A DNA stretch of 64,000 bases from Hyphomicrobiales bacterium (lineage in GTDB: Bacteria; Pseudomonadota; Alphaproteobacteria; Rhizobiales; Aestuariivirgaceae): NCBI GenBank assembly GCA_025363755.1, contig JANYLQ010000029.1, positions 248,001-312,000 of the forward strand. Direction: 5' to 3'. Below the pieces are notes generated by a model that ran no database searches, was not told where the DNA came from, and worked only from the letters and a program-made list of their open reading frames with translations. Made by a program: the position numbers and the translations under genes. Below are positions 26,617 through 35,367 of this stretch, piece after piece (position 1 is the stretch's first letter; every line of letters starts with the position of its first letter).

Positions 26617-28656
26617 TTAAATATCCTTCATTAGTCGCAACGCATCATAAATTGCTGCATGCGTATTGCGGGCCGAAACAGCATCACCAATGCGGTAAAG
26701 CACAAACGTCCCATTTGGATTTTTTTCTAACTTCTGCGCATCGCCATTGATCAACATATTGTAATCCACCGCACCCAGATTCTTCGAATGTGGCTTCAGT
26801 TCGAAATACAAATCATCCAGTGGCCTTGTGCCGTGGTTGACCACGACTTGATTAACGACGCGCTCTTTCATCACGCCACCATAGTCACTGCCAATCACAC
26901 AGCGCAATTGATTGCCCTCGCGCCGCACTTCTTCAAGGCGGTAAGTTACTGTGAAAGTGGTGTCGCGCTTTTGCAGTGACCGCATATAAGGCACCAGATT
27001 CATACCCATCACGTCTGGCGCAAATGAACGATCCGGTGTCATGATTTCAAGTTTGGCCCCTGACTCAGCAATCACCTCTGCCGCTTGCAAGGCCGCATGG
27101 TCGCCAGCGTCATCATAGAGCAAAACATTGCTGCCCGGTTTCACATCGCCAGACAAAATATCCCAAGCAGAAACCACGAGATCATTGCCCGATTTCAAGA
27201 CCTCAGTATGGGGTAAGCCCCCTGTGGCGATAATCACAACATCGGGCAAAAGCGCTTGCACCGCGCCCGCCTCTGCCCAACTATTAAAATTGAATTGCAC
27301 GCCTTGCGCTTCACATTGTGCCATGCGCCAATCGACAATGCCGATCATTTCAGAACGACGCTTGGTGCGGGCGGTTAAACGAATTTGGCCGCCTGCCTGA
27401 GGCGCTGCTTCAAACACCGTCACATTATGGCCGCGCGCCGAAGCCACACGCGCGGCTTCCAGTCCCGCTGGCCCTGCCCCAACAATCACCACATCTTTCT
27501 GGATAGCTGCGCGCTCAATCAAATGTGGCATGGTCAGTTCGCGGCCTGTGGCGGGGTTATGGATGCAGTAGGCCTCGCCGCCTTGATAAATTCGATCGAG
27601 GCAATAGGTCGCCCCCACACAAGGCCTAATATCATGTTCACGTTTTTCAATAATTTTGCGCACAATATGCGGGTCGGCCATATGGGCTCTGGTCATTCCC
27701 ACCATATCAATCTTGCCCGATGCAATGGCGTGCCTTGCAGTGGCCACATCAGATATCCGTGCCGCATGAAAGGTTGGAAAATCGGTTGCCGCTTTAATCT
27801 CACCTGCAAAATCCAAATGCGGTGCCGACGTCATGCCCTGCACCGGGATCACATCGGTGAGCGCAGCATCGGTATCGATATGCCCACGAATGATGTTTAG
27901 ATAGTCGACTAACCCCGAAGCTTTCAAGGCGTGCGAAATCGCCAAGCCATCACGTTTGGACAATCCACCTTCAATCGTTTCATCAGCCGTATAGCGAATG
28001 CCAACAATAAATTCTTCGCCCACACGTTTGCGAATGGCGCGCAAGCAATCAAATGTAAAGCGTGTGCGATTTTCAAGTGACCCACCGTAAGGCGCATCAA
28101 GTGAGTTGGTGAGCGGTGACCAGAATTGATCTTGCAGATGGCCGTATGCTTCCAATTCAATGCCGTCCATACCAGCGGCTTTCATGCGCTCTGCGGCATC
28201 GGCATAATCGGAAATAATCCGTTCAATATCCCAATCTTCCATTTTCTTGGGGAACGCGCGGTGCGATGCTTCGCGGTTGTGGGATGGCGAGACGACCGGC
28301 AACCAGTCACCTTTGCTCCACCCTGTACGGCGGCCCAAATGAGTGAGCTGAATCATCACCGCGCAATCATATTGATGCACCTCGTCGGTCAACTTTTTCA
28401 ACCAGCTGACAACCTCGTCTTTATAAGCCAGTACATTGTTAAAAACCGGCGGTGAATCTTTCGACACAGCTGCAGACCCCGCCGTCATCGTCATGGCAAT
28501 GCCGCCCTTGGCGCGCTCGACATGATAGGCGCGGTATTTCTCCTTCGGCATTCCGTCTTCGGGGTAAGCGGGTTCATGCGAAGTCGTCATGATCCGATTT
28601 TTTAAGGTCAGGTGTTTCAGCTTATAGGGCTGTAACAGCGGGTCAGATGGTAACAT
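26617..28656 (-). CDS. Old-yellow-enzyme/FAD oxidoreductase of the N-methyl amine demethylase type
   Basis: 679 residues: an FMN TIM barrel (1-340), an Fe-S linker and a C-terminal FAD/NAD(P) module ([17 protein letters not shown] near 390). The architecture is that of trimethylamine dehydrogenase, dienoyl-CoA reductase and the DgcA/Stc2 demethylases acting on dimethylglycine and stachydrine. The Fe-S region has Cys346, Cys352 and Cys364 but Ala349 where the classical family has the second cysteine. The substrate cannot be fixed from sequence. First gene of the operon with kdgK, the mutarotase and ribokinase. Confidence 0.85.
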   Translation of the reverse strand: MLPSDPLLQPYKLKHLTLKNRIMTTSHEPAYPEDGMPKEKYRAYHVERAKGGIAMTMTAGSAAVSKDSPPVFNNVLAYKDEVVSWLKKLTDEVHQYDCAVMIQLTHLGRRTGWSKGDWLPVVSPSHNREASHRAFPKKMEDWDIERIISDYADAAERMKAAGMDGIELEAYGHLQDQFWSPLTNSLDAPYGGSLENRTRFTFDCLRAIRKRVGEEFIVGIRYTADETIEGGLSKRDGLAISHALKASGLVDYLNIIRGHIDTDAALTDVIPVQGMTSAPHLDFAGEIKAATDFPTFHAARISDVATARHAIASGKIDMVGMTRAHMADPHIVRKIIEKREHDIRPCVGATYCLDRIYQGGEAYCIHNPATGRELTMPHLIERAAIQKDVVIVGAGPAGLEAARVASARGHNVTVFEAAPQAGGQIRLTARTKRRSEMIGIVDWRMAQCEAQGVQFNFNSWAEAGAVQALLPDVVIIATGGLPHTEVLKSGNDLVVSAWDILSGDVKPGSNVLLYDDAGDHAALQAAEVIAESGAKLEIMTPDRSFAPDVMGMNLVPYMRSLQKRDTTFTVTYRLEEVRREGNQLRCVIGSDYGGVMKERVVNQVVVNHGTRPLDDLYFELKPHSKNLGAVDYNMLINGDAQKLEKNPNGTFVLYRIGDAVSARNTHAAIYDALRLMKDI

Positions 28657-28737
28657 TTGCCGATTCCGATTTCAGGTCTTGCAAACTTAAGCGCTTTGCG
28701 GTGCAATAGTAAATCAGTTCAAATCAGAGGTATTGCC

Positions 28738-29271
28738 ATGCGCATCGAAGCCATTTCCCCCGGACGCGACGTTCCAAAAGAAGTCAACGTCATCGTTGAA
28801 GTGCCCGTGGGTGGCGAACCGATTAAATATGAGATGGATAAGGAAGCCGGCACCTTGGTGGTCGACCGCTTTCTCTATACGTCCATGCGCTATCCCGGCA
28901 ATTATGGCTTCATCCCGCACACACTGTCAGGTGATGGCGATCCGGTTGACGTTCTCATTGCCAATCAGCGCGGCATCATTCCAGGTGCCGTTGTTGCCTG
29001 CAGGCCAGTTGGGGTTTTAAAGATGCAGGACGAAGCTGGCGGCGACGAAAAAATCATCGCCGTTCCCGTGCCGCGTCTAACAAGGCGGTATGAAAACGTG
29101 CACAATTATCTCGACCTGCCAGATATCACCATTCAACAAATCGAACATTTCTTTACGCACTACAAAGATCTGGAACCCGGCAAATGGGTAAAAGTTCTGG
29201 GCTGGGGCAACGCCATTGAGGCCGAGCAGATGATTTTGGAAGGACTGGAACGGGCGAAGAAGGCGAAGTGA
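28738..29271 (+). CDS. ppa: Inorganic pyrophosphatase, family I
   Basis: Hydrolyses pyrophosphate in the cytosol. 177 residues from the ATG at 28738 (AGAGG site); an in-frame extension to 28657 has no family similarity. The signature [10 protein letters not shown] carries the magnesium-binding aspartates, and the flanking [11 protein letters not shown] and KVLGWGNA segments are typical. It converges with vapC with only three bases between stops, and no terminator is visible there. Confidence 0.95.
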   Translation: MRIEAISPGRDVPKEVNVIVEVPVGGEPIKYEMDKEAGTLVVDRFLYTSMRYPGNYGFIPHTLSGDGDPVDVLIANQRGIIPGAVVACRPVGVLKMQDEAGGDEKIIAVPVPRLTRRYENVHNYLDLPDITIQQIEHFFTHYKDLEPGKWVKVLGWGNAIEAEQMILEGLERAKKAK

Positions 29272-29274
29272 ACT

Positions 29275-29646
29275 TTATTTTTTTATCAATTTTATACCGT
29301 CCAACCCTTCGAAATGCGCATCGCAAGTCAACAGGTCTGCTTCGTGGCTTAAAGCGGTCGCATAAACAATAGAATCTGCAGTCGCCAACTTGTGCTTAGC
29401 TCCAAGCTCAGCGGCTAAAAGTGCAATGCGCGTATCAAGCGGCACCACAAAGCAATGTTGCGAATAGGCGATCATCTGATCTGCTTGGTCTTCTCCCATT
29501 TCGCGCGTGATCCATTTTGCGAGTTCAAGTTGGACGATCGTTGGAACAATCAATTCTGATTGCGGTGGAAAATATTTTTTCAGAGCCTTGCCTGTCGGTG
29601 AAGCAATTAACCATTCAATCCAAGCCGAGGTATCAACCACCCTCAC
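29275..29646 (-). CDS. vapC: VapC-type PIN domain toxin
   Basis: 123 residues. The acidic PIN-domain residues are in place: Asp5 (MRVVDTSAWIEW), Glu41 (QLELAKW), Asp91 (TADSIVYATA) and Asp109 (CDAHFEGL). PIN toxins are Mg-dependent RNases. The start shares its first base with the end of the antitoxin gene, the classical coupled TA layout. There is no frameshift or missing acid, so it should be active. Confidence 0.92.
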   Translation of the reverse strand: MRVVDTSAWIEWLIASPTGKALKKYFPPQSELIVPTIVQLELAKWITREMGEDQADQMIAYSQHCFVVPLDTRIALLAAELGAKHKLATADSIVYATALSHEADLLTCDAHFEGLDGIKLIKK

Positions 29647-29858
29647 TAGAAGCGATCTTTCCGATCACGATAATTCTTCGGGTTGGCTCCTTTAGCCAAA
29701 CCAGCTAATTCAGATAATTCAGACACAGGCACCAACAATACACCCGTACCCTTTGGCAAAAAAGCAAACTCCTGCCCCGCTTTCCAAGCCTTCTCATTGC
29801 GTACGGCCTTGGGGATAGATATTTGAAATTTAGATGATAGCGTTGCAGTGTTAGACAT
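29646..29858 (-). CDS. vapB: AbrB/SpoVT-type antitoxin (VapB)
   Basis: 70 residues. The N-terminal swapped-hairpin domain is visible as TATLSSKFQISIPKAVRNEKAWKAGQEF, and the C-terminal tail (about 20 residues, basic at the end: KNYRDRKDRF) would contact the toxin. It probably represses its own operon through the inverted repeat at 29873-29890. The ABC-F gene upstream is on the same strand, 69 bases away. Confidence 0.9.
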   Translation of the reverse strand: MSNTATLSSKFQISIPKAVRNEKAWKAGQEFAFLPKGTGVLLVPVSELSELAGLAKGANPKNYRDRKDRF

Positions 29859-29872
29859 GGGTTACTTCTTTT

Positions 29873-29890
29873 TATCGATAAGCATATCGT
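29873..29890. promoter_or_regulatory. Imperfect inverted repeat upstream of vapB
   Basis: TATCGATA, four bases, then TATCGT. The arms pair over five of six positions and lie 15-32 bases upstream of the antitoxin ATG, the usual place for an AbrB-type VapB operator. Confidence 0.4.
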
Positions 29891-29927
29891 AAGAATAACA
29901 CGGTTTTGAAAAATTGCAACAAGTTAG

Positions 29928-31739
29928 CTATCTCCCCTCCAACGCCTCGCGCATCATCTCGAGATCCAACCACTGCTCCTCACCCCGCACCAATTCATCA
30001 TGGGCGGCTTGGTGCCGCAGTGATGTCTTTTCAAACAGTTTCGGATCACGCGTAAATAGCGTTACATCGGCCATCACGTCTTCAAGCTTATGCAACTCAG
30101 TTTTGAGCGCCTCAATTTTAGCGGGCAGTGTATCGAGCGCATATTTCTCATTGAACGAAAGTTTGCGCTTGGCTTGGGGTTTCACCTCCACCGCAACAAC
30201 AGGTTCCCGTATCTCGCGTTCCTGTTCCTTCAATTTCCGCGCCGCGACGCCGCCACCGCGTTGCGCCAGCATATCGGTATAGCCACCCGCATATTCCGTC
30301 CAATGGCCCTCGCCTTCATACATCAGAATTGACGTCGCCACGCGGTCAAGAAAATCGCGGTCATGGCTCACCAGTAAAATCGTGCCCTTATAATCGGCCA
30401 GCATTTCTTGCAGCAGGTCGAGCGTTTCCAAATCTAAATCATTGGTTGGTTCGTCGAGGACCAGAAAATTTGACGCCTTGGCCAGTTCCCGCGCCAAGAT
30501 CAGCCGCGCGCGTTCACCGCCCGATAAAACCGAAACGGGAGTTCGCGCCTGCTCTGGCTTAAACAAAAAGTCACGCATGTATGAAACCACATGTTTGGTC
30601 TCGCCATTGATGGTCACGGATTGCCCGCGCCCAGCAGTGATCACATCTTGCACCAGCGTGGTGGGATCAAGGCTTTGGCGACTTTGATCAAGTGCTACGA
30701 TCTGTAAATTCGTTCCCAGTTTGATTGTACCTGAGTCAGGTTCCAAATCGCCGGTGATCAGTTTGATCAGTGTCGTCTTGCCGCCGCCATTCGGCCCAAC
30801 AATGCCGAGCCTGTCTCCACGCAGCAGCAGCAAATCAAGCCCCGCTACGATGGTGCGGTCGCCGTAAGATTTCGAAATCTTCTTGGCTTCTGCCACCAGC
30901 TTGCCAGAAATATCAGCCGTCGAAGCCGACAACTTCACATTGCCTTGGGATCCCACATATTCGCGCCGCTCATTGCGAAGTGATCCCAGCAATCCCACGC
31001 GCCGCACATTGCGTTTCCGGCGCGCCGTCACCCCATAGCGCATCCAATGTTCTTCAGCGGCAATTTTCTGCGAAAGCTTTTGTTGATTAATTTCTTCTTC
31101 TTCCAAAACTTGGTCGCGCCATTCTTCGAAGAATTCAAAACCACGGTTCATGCGCTTGGCCATGCCCCGATCCAGCCAGATGGTGCGGTTGGTCAGCGCT
31201 TCCAAAAACCTTCGGTCATGGCTAATTAAAATGAAAGCCGAACGTAGAGATTTCAGCTCTGCTTCCAGCCATTCAATAGCAGGCAAATCAAGATGGTTGG
31301 TAGGCTCATCAAGCAGCAGTATGTCAGGCTCGGGTGCCAGCGTCCGTGCAATGGCCGCGCGTCTGGCTTCGCCACCTGAAAGCTGCGACGGATTTTCGTC
31401 GCCACTCAAACCCAGCTCGTTCAAATAATGGCGGCAACGATAGGGATTATCAGTCGGCCCTAACCCTGCCTCAACATATTCCAGCACCGTTTCAAAGCCG
31501 CCGAAATCAGGCTCCTGAGGCAGATAGCGCACGGTGGTGCCTGGTTGGAAAAACCGCGTGCCGTCATCGGTCTCAATCAGCCCCGCTGCAATTTTCAGCA
31601 GTGTAGATTTGCCCGAGCCGTTGCGCCCTACCAAACACATGCGGTCATCGGAGTGCAGCATCAATTCTGCGCCCTCAAGCACAGGCTTGCCGCCGAAAGT
31701 GAGTTTGGTGTTTTGTAAATTGAGTAAAAGATTTGCCAT
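29928..31739 (-). CDS. uup: ABC-F family ATPase (Uup-like)
   Basis: 603 residues, cytoplasmic, without membrane segments. Two ABC domains: Walker A GRNGSGKST with signature LSGGEARRAAIARTL, and Walker A GPNGGGKTT with signature LSGGERARLILAREL; both Walker B segments end in DEPTN(D/H)LD. A linker (about residues 230-320) and a C-terminal charged coiled-coil (PAKIEALKTELHKLEDVM) fit Uup, which acts on ribosomes or DNA ends. The ATG at 31739 (MANLLLNLQNTKLTF) is chosen; a longer frame to 31841 is hydrophobic and unlike the family. Confidence 0.92.
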   Translation of the reverse strand: MANLLLNLQNTKLTFGGKPVLEGAELMLHSDDRMCLVGRNGSGKSTLLKIAAGLIETDDGTRFFQPGTTVRYLPQEPDFGGFETVLEYVEAGLGPTDNPYRCRHYLNELGLSGDENPSQLSGGEARRAAIARTLAPEPDILLLDEPTNHLDLPAIEWLEAELKSLRSAFILISHDRRFLEALTNRTIWLDRGMAKRMNRGFEFFEEWRDQVLEEEEINQQKLSQKIAAEEHWMRYGVTARRKRNVRRVGLLGSLRNERREYVGSQGNVKLSASTADISGKLVAEAKKISKSYGDRTIVAGLDLLLLRGDRLGIVGPNGGGKTTLIKLITGDLEPDSGTIKLGTNLQIVALDQSRQSLDPTTLVQDVITAGRGQSVTINGETKHVVSYMRDFLFKPEQARTPVSVLSGGERARLILARELAKASNFLVLDEPTNDLDLETLDLLQEMLADYKGTILLVSHDRDFLDRVATSILMYEGEGHWTEYAGGYTDMLAQRGGGVAARKLKEQEREIREPVVAVEVKPQAKRKLSFNEKYALDTLPAKIEALKTELHKLEDVMADVTLFTRDPKLFEKTSLRHQAAHDELVRGEEQWLDLEMMREALEGR

Positions 31740-31839
31740 GTTAGCCGCGTGGTAGCCGATGCAAGACTGATTGACTAGGGTCTTGCATGACGCAAGTTGC
31801 ACAGCCAATATAAGAAAAAAATAGATGAGGAAATCAAGC

Positions 31840-32772
31840 ATGTTTTATGGTCAACCCGAAGGAACTGGTTATGAAGTTCTTGATCCGCGCTTTGAGCCGT
31901 GTCTCATTGGCCATGCGCGGGTTGAAAGATTGTGGACAGGCACACGCTGGGCCGAAGGGCCTGCATGGTTTGCTGCGGGGCGTTATCTCATTTGGTCCGA
32001 CATTCCGAATAACCGCATGATGCGTTTTGATGAAGCCAACGGAAATGTCGGCGAGTTTCGTAAGCCATCGAATAATTCAAACGGCAATACGGTGGATCGC
32101 CAAGGCCGCCTTGTGTCTTGCGAACACGGCGCGCGCCGTGTGACGCGCACTGAGCATGATGGCTCCATCACAGTGCTGGCCGATAAATATGATGGTAAGC
32201 GTCTTAACTCGCCCAATGATGTGGTGGTGAAATCTGACGGTTCGATCTGGTTCACTGATCCTCCTTATGGAATTTTGTTTGACTATGAAGGTAATCTTTC
32301 GGTCATGGAGCAAGATGGCGCTCATGTGTACCGCATCGATGGCACAACAGGAGCGCTGACCCGCGTGGCCACCGATTTCGAAAAGCCCAACGGCCTCGCC
32401 TTTTCACCGGACGAAAAATATCTCTACATCGCCGACACAGGAGTCACCCACAAATTGGGTGGCCCAAAACACATTCGCCGCTTCGATGTTAGTGCAGATG
32501 GCACCAAGCTCGGTAAAAACCATATTTTCGCTGATTGCACTGTGGGACTATTCGACGGCTTCCGCATCGACAGCGACGGCCGCATCTGGACCAGCGCTGG
32601 CGATGGCGTGCACTGCTATGATGCAGATGGAACTCTGATCGGGAAAATTCTAATCCCCGAACTGGTCTCCAACGTCAGCTTCGGCGGCCCGAAGCTGAAC
32701 CGCTTGTTTATCTGCGGAACGACCAGTTTGTATTCGTGTTATCTGGCGATTAACGGGAATAAGACTTATTAG
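31840..32772 (+). CDS. SMP-30/gluconolactonase family protein
   Basis: 310 residues forming a six-bladed propeller. Metal-site residues are recognisable: Glu in WAEGPAWF, Asn in LNSPNDVVVKSDGSIWFTDPPYG, Asn in EKPNGLAFSPDEKYLYIADTG and Asp in FDGFRIDSDGRIWTS. The family hydrolyses sugar lactones with a divalent metal. ATG 31840 has GAGGAA upstream and is preferred to ATG 31825. The divergent ABC-F gene starts 100 bases away. It could serve the sugar kinase operon or the adjacent GMC cluster, but no link is proven. Confidence 0.88.
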   Translation: MFYGQPEGTGYEVLDPRFEPCLIGHARVERLWTGTRWAEGPAWFAAGRYLIWSDIPNNRMMRFDEANGNVGEFRKPSNNSNGNTVDRQGRLVSCEHGARRVTRTEHDGSITVLADKYDGKRLNSPNDVVVKSDGSIWFTDPPYGILFDYEGNLSVMEQDGAHVYRIDGTTGALTRVATDFEKPNGLAFSPDEKYLYIADTGVTHKLGGPKHIRRFDVSADGTKLGKNHIFADCTVGLFDGFRIDSDGRIWTSAGDGVHCYDADGTLIGKILIPELVSNVSFGGPKLNRLFICGTTSLYSCYLAINGNKTY

Positions 32773-32787
32773 TTTTCGCTTTAAAGT

Positions 32788-32862
32788 CGTCATTCCCGCG
32801 CAGGCGGGAATCTCTGTTTTCTTTGATGCAAAACACCAATGCCCGCTTTCGCGGGCATGACG
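32788..32862. repeat. Composite REP-like palindromic element (two stem-loops)
   Basis: CGTCAT and ATGACG form the outer ends of a 75-bp unit. Inside are two stem-loops: ATTCCCGC/GCGGGAAT at 32792-32811 with GCAG loop, and ATGCCCGC/GCGGGCAT at 32839-32858 with TTTC loop. The same core stem recurs as a single unit at 59802-59829. It fills most of the 248-base gap between the SMP-30 gene and the enoyl-CoA hydratase gene and may also end transcription from both sides. The rest of the gap shows nothing else. Confidence 0.7.
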
Positions 32863-33020
32863 GTTTGAAATAATGGAGCAATTAAAATTGATCAATCTCT
32901 AATCCCGCCCCCAACGTCGTCTTCAGTCAGCTTGCAAGACTATTGTTGGGATGGCGGATTTATGGAGTATGACGAGGACTAGCAGCTTCACCGTACGGTG
33001 TCAAGGATTATTTTTCATTT

Positions 33021-33797
33021 TTAAGATTTATTCGCTTTACTGCGAAAATTCTGTAATCCTTTTTGCAATTCTGCACTCTGCGCCATGCCTATGCCTGCTA
33101 ACGCTTCAAGCGCACGACCTGCGTCTTCGCCGTCTGTGGCATTGATCATCATTTTGGCTGATGATGTGGCAAGGCCGCTACGGGCGATGATCTGCGTAGC
33201 CATTTCTCCAGCCGCCGCCATGCTCGCGCCTTTTGCGACAAGTCGGTCAATGACACCCGAAGCCAAGGCCTGATCTGCCGTTAACATTTCGCCCAGAACC
33301 GACATGCGCCGCACAATCTGGCTTCCGAAGCGTCTCACGCAGCGCTGCGTGCCAGACCAGCCGGGGATGATGCCAATGCCTGTTTCAGGCAAGCCAATTT
33401 TGATTTGTTGTTCGCCCACACGAAAATCAGCACAGGCGGCTAATTCCAAACCTCCGCCCAATGCATGGCCATTGAGCGCCGCGATCAAAGGCTGGCGCAA
33501 ACGGGTCAGTGCATCAAATGCGCGGTGCCCAATGCGCACCCATTGCAGGCCGAAATCTTCCGGTTGAACTTTTGACCATTCATTCACATCACCACCCGCG
33601 CAGAAGGCGCGGTCGCCTGCACCCGTGATGATCGCCACCCGCACATCAACATTGGCATCAATCAAATGCGCTGCGTGTTCTAACGCGAATATCATTTCAA
33701 AGGTGAGTGCATTCAATTTATCGGGCCGCGAAACGATGATGGTCGCAATTGCTCCGTCTACGGTTAATTTTATAAATTCGCTGCCTGTATCAATCAT
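33021..33797 (-). CDS. Enoyl-CoA hydratase/isomerase family protein
   Basis: 258 residues with the crotonase fold. Oxyanion-hole segment AFCAGGDVNEW near residue 66; the two catalytic glutamates of true hydratases are both present, in GGGLELAACADF and LPETGIGIIPGWSGTQR. The exact CoA substrate is unknown. The start overlaps the end of the CoA-transferase gene by eight bases, so it is the last gene of the GMC-CoA-transferase-hydratase unit. Confidence 0.92.
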   Translation of the reverse strand: MIDTGSEFIKLTVDGAIATIIVSRPDKLNALTFEMIFALEHAAHLIDANVDVRVAIITGAGDRAFCAGGDVNEWSKVQPEDFGLQWVRIGHRAFDALTRLRQPLIAALNGHALGGGLELAACADFRVGEQQIKIGLPETGIGIIPGWSGTQRCVRRFGSQIVRRMSVLGEMLTADQALASGVIDRLVAKGASMAAAGEMATQIIARSGLATSSAKMMINATDGEDAGRALEALAGIGMAQSAELQKGLQNFRSKANKS

Positions 33798-35367
33798 GAA
33801 GTTTCAATCCTGTCATCGCTGCATTGAAAAATTTAGCATCCATCAATTTTAATTTTGGTGAAACGATCAATGAAAATTCTGATTGATCGAGAATGTTTGA
33901 TTGCAACTCTACGCCCGGTGCAATCTCGGTTACCACAATTCCTTCGCGTGTTAATTTCAAAACACAGCGCTCAGTCACATAAGTCACGTCCTGATTTTGC
34001 ATCACACCTCTGCGACCCGAAAAGGTAATCTGCTCACAAGCCTTCACCAGCTTTTTGATCTTGCCTTCTTTCTCAATACGCAGCTTGCCATCCACCACGT
34101 CCATTTTGGCACCCGCATTATAGAAACCAGAAAACACAATCTTCTTGGCCCGCGCCGTAATATCAACAAAGCCACCCGCCCCCGCCGTCACATGCGGCCT
34201 AGCACCTAGGCGGTGCACATTCACGCAACCATCTTCGCTGATTTGTAAAAATGAAAGCAGCGAGCAATCAAAGCCACCCGCTTGAAAATATGTAAATTGA
34301 TGTGGACTCGGCACAATGGCCTCGGCATTCGAGGAACAGCCAAATTGAAACTCCAAAAGTGGAATTCCGCCCACAGCGCCTTGTTCTATCATCCATGTCA
34401 CCTCGCCATGATGACCTTCTTCCAAAAGAATGCGGGGCACATTTGCGGAAACGCCGAAGCCCAAATTCACCGCCCAGCCTTTTTTCAATTCTTGTGAAAC
34501 GCGGCGCGCGATCACTTTGCCTGTCCCAAATTCCATTAAAGCAAAATCGGATAGAGGTTTGCGCACTTCACCACTGATCGCCGGATCATAAGGCGTTTGG
34601 GTGGTCTGCCATTGGTCTGGCGCTTCGACAATATAATCAATCAAAATACCGGGGATGCGCACGTCGTGGGTTTTGATAGTTTCGTTTTCAACGATGCGCT
34701 TGACCTGCGCAATTACTATGCCGCCATTGTTATGGGCGGCCAATGCCACTTCCATCCCACCGAGATACGCGCCCTCTTGTTCAAAGCTCAGATTGCCGCG
34801 CTTGTCTGATGTGGTGGCGCGAATGATTCCAATATGCGGAATGATCGTCGGAAAGAACAAGAGTTCCTCGCCTTCAAAATTAATCTTCTTCACAATAGGT
34901 GCCGCAGCGGCTAGCGCGTTCATGGCGCAGCCCTGTTGGTCAGGATCAACAAATGTATCCAATCCAACTTTTGTCAAAACACCCGGGCGCTTGGCTGCTG
35001 CTTCGCGCAACATATCAAACACAATGCCTGAGGGTACATTGTAAGCTGGAATTTGATTGCCTGTTATCTTGTTCCAAATCTTTGGCGGCTCGGCACTTGA
35101 CGGCCCCGATGGATAAGAGCCCGCAATGGTGCGCGACACCTGATCACCCTCCATCAAGTGCTCAATACCCTTCACACCATAAAAATCTCCAGCCGCAATT
35201 GGGTGAATCATAGTGAGGCCGCGCGGATGTTGTTCTTTGGTATAACGTTCACCCAAAGCCTTCAGCACCGCGTCAGGGCAGCAAAGACCTGATGACGAAT
35301 TAACCGCAACGATTGCAGCATCTGCAATATGCGAGACAGCTTCGGCGGCAGAGACGATTTTAGGCAT
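33790..35367 (-). CDS. Fused alpha/beta CoA-transferase (family I, YdiF/propionate type)
   Basis: 525 residues, both CoA-transferase domains in one chain as in propionate and acetoacetate:acetate CoA-transferases. The catalytic glutamate is Glu328 in MIEQGAVGGIP, and the GxGG-type loop SGLCCPDAVLKALG opens the first domain. It would activate a carboxylic acid by CoA exchange. Its start shares a base with the end of the GMC oxidoreductase gene, and it overlaps the hydratase; all three are one coupled unit on the minus strand. Confidence 0.92.
   Translation of the reverse strand: MPKIVSAAEAVSHIADAAIVAVNSSSGLCCPDAVLKALGERYTKEQHPRGLTMIHPIAAGDFYGVKGIEHLMEGDQVSRTIAGSYPSGPSSAEPPKIWNKITGNQIPAYNVPSGIVFDMLREAAAKRPGVLTKVGLDTFVDPDQQGCAMNALAAAAPIVKKINFEGEELLFFPTIIPHIGIIRATTSDKRGNLSFEQEGAYLGGMEVALAAHNNGGIVIAQVKRIVENETIKTHDVRIPGILIDYIVEAPDQWQTTQTPYDPAISGEVRKPLSDFALMEFGTGKVIARRVSQELKKGWAVNLGFGVSANVPRILLEEGHHGEVTWMIEQGAVGGIPLLEFQFGCSSNAEAIVPSPHQFTYFQAGGFDCSLLSFLQISEDGCVNVHRLGARPHVTAGAGGFVDITARAKKIVFSGFYNAGAKMDVVDGKLRIEKEGKIKKLVKACEQITFSGRRGVMQNQDVTYVTERCVLKLTREGIVVTEIAPGVELQSNILDQSEFSLIVSPKLKLMDAKFFNAAMTGLKLHD

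Noticed and set aside
32650-32895. 81-codon open frame reading RHARESGHWCF ... IPACAGMT
   Set aside because: The peptide is the translation of the REP-like repeat, not a gene; such peptides are artefacts of these elements.
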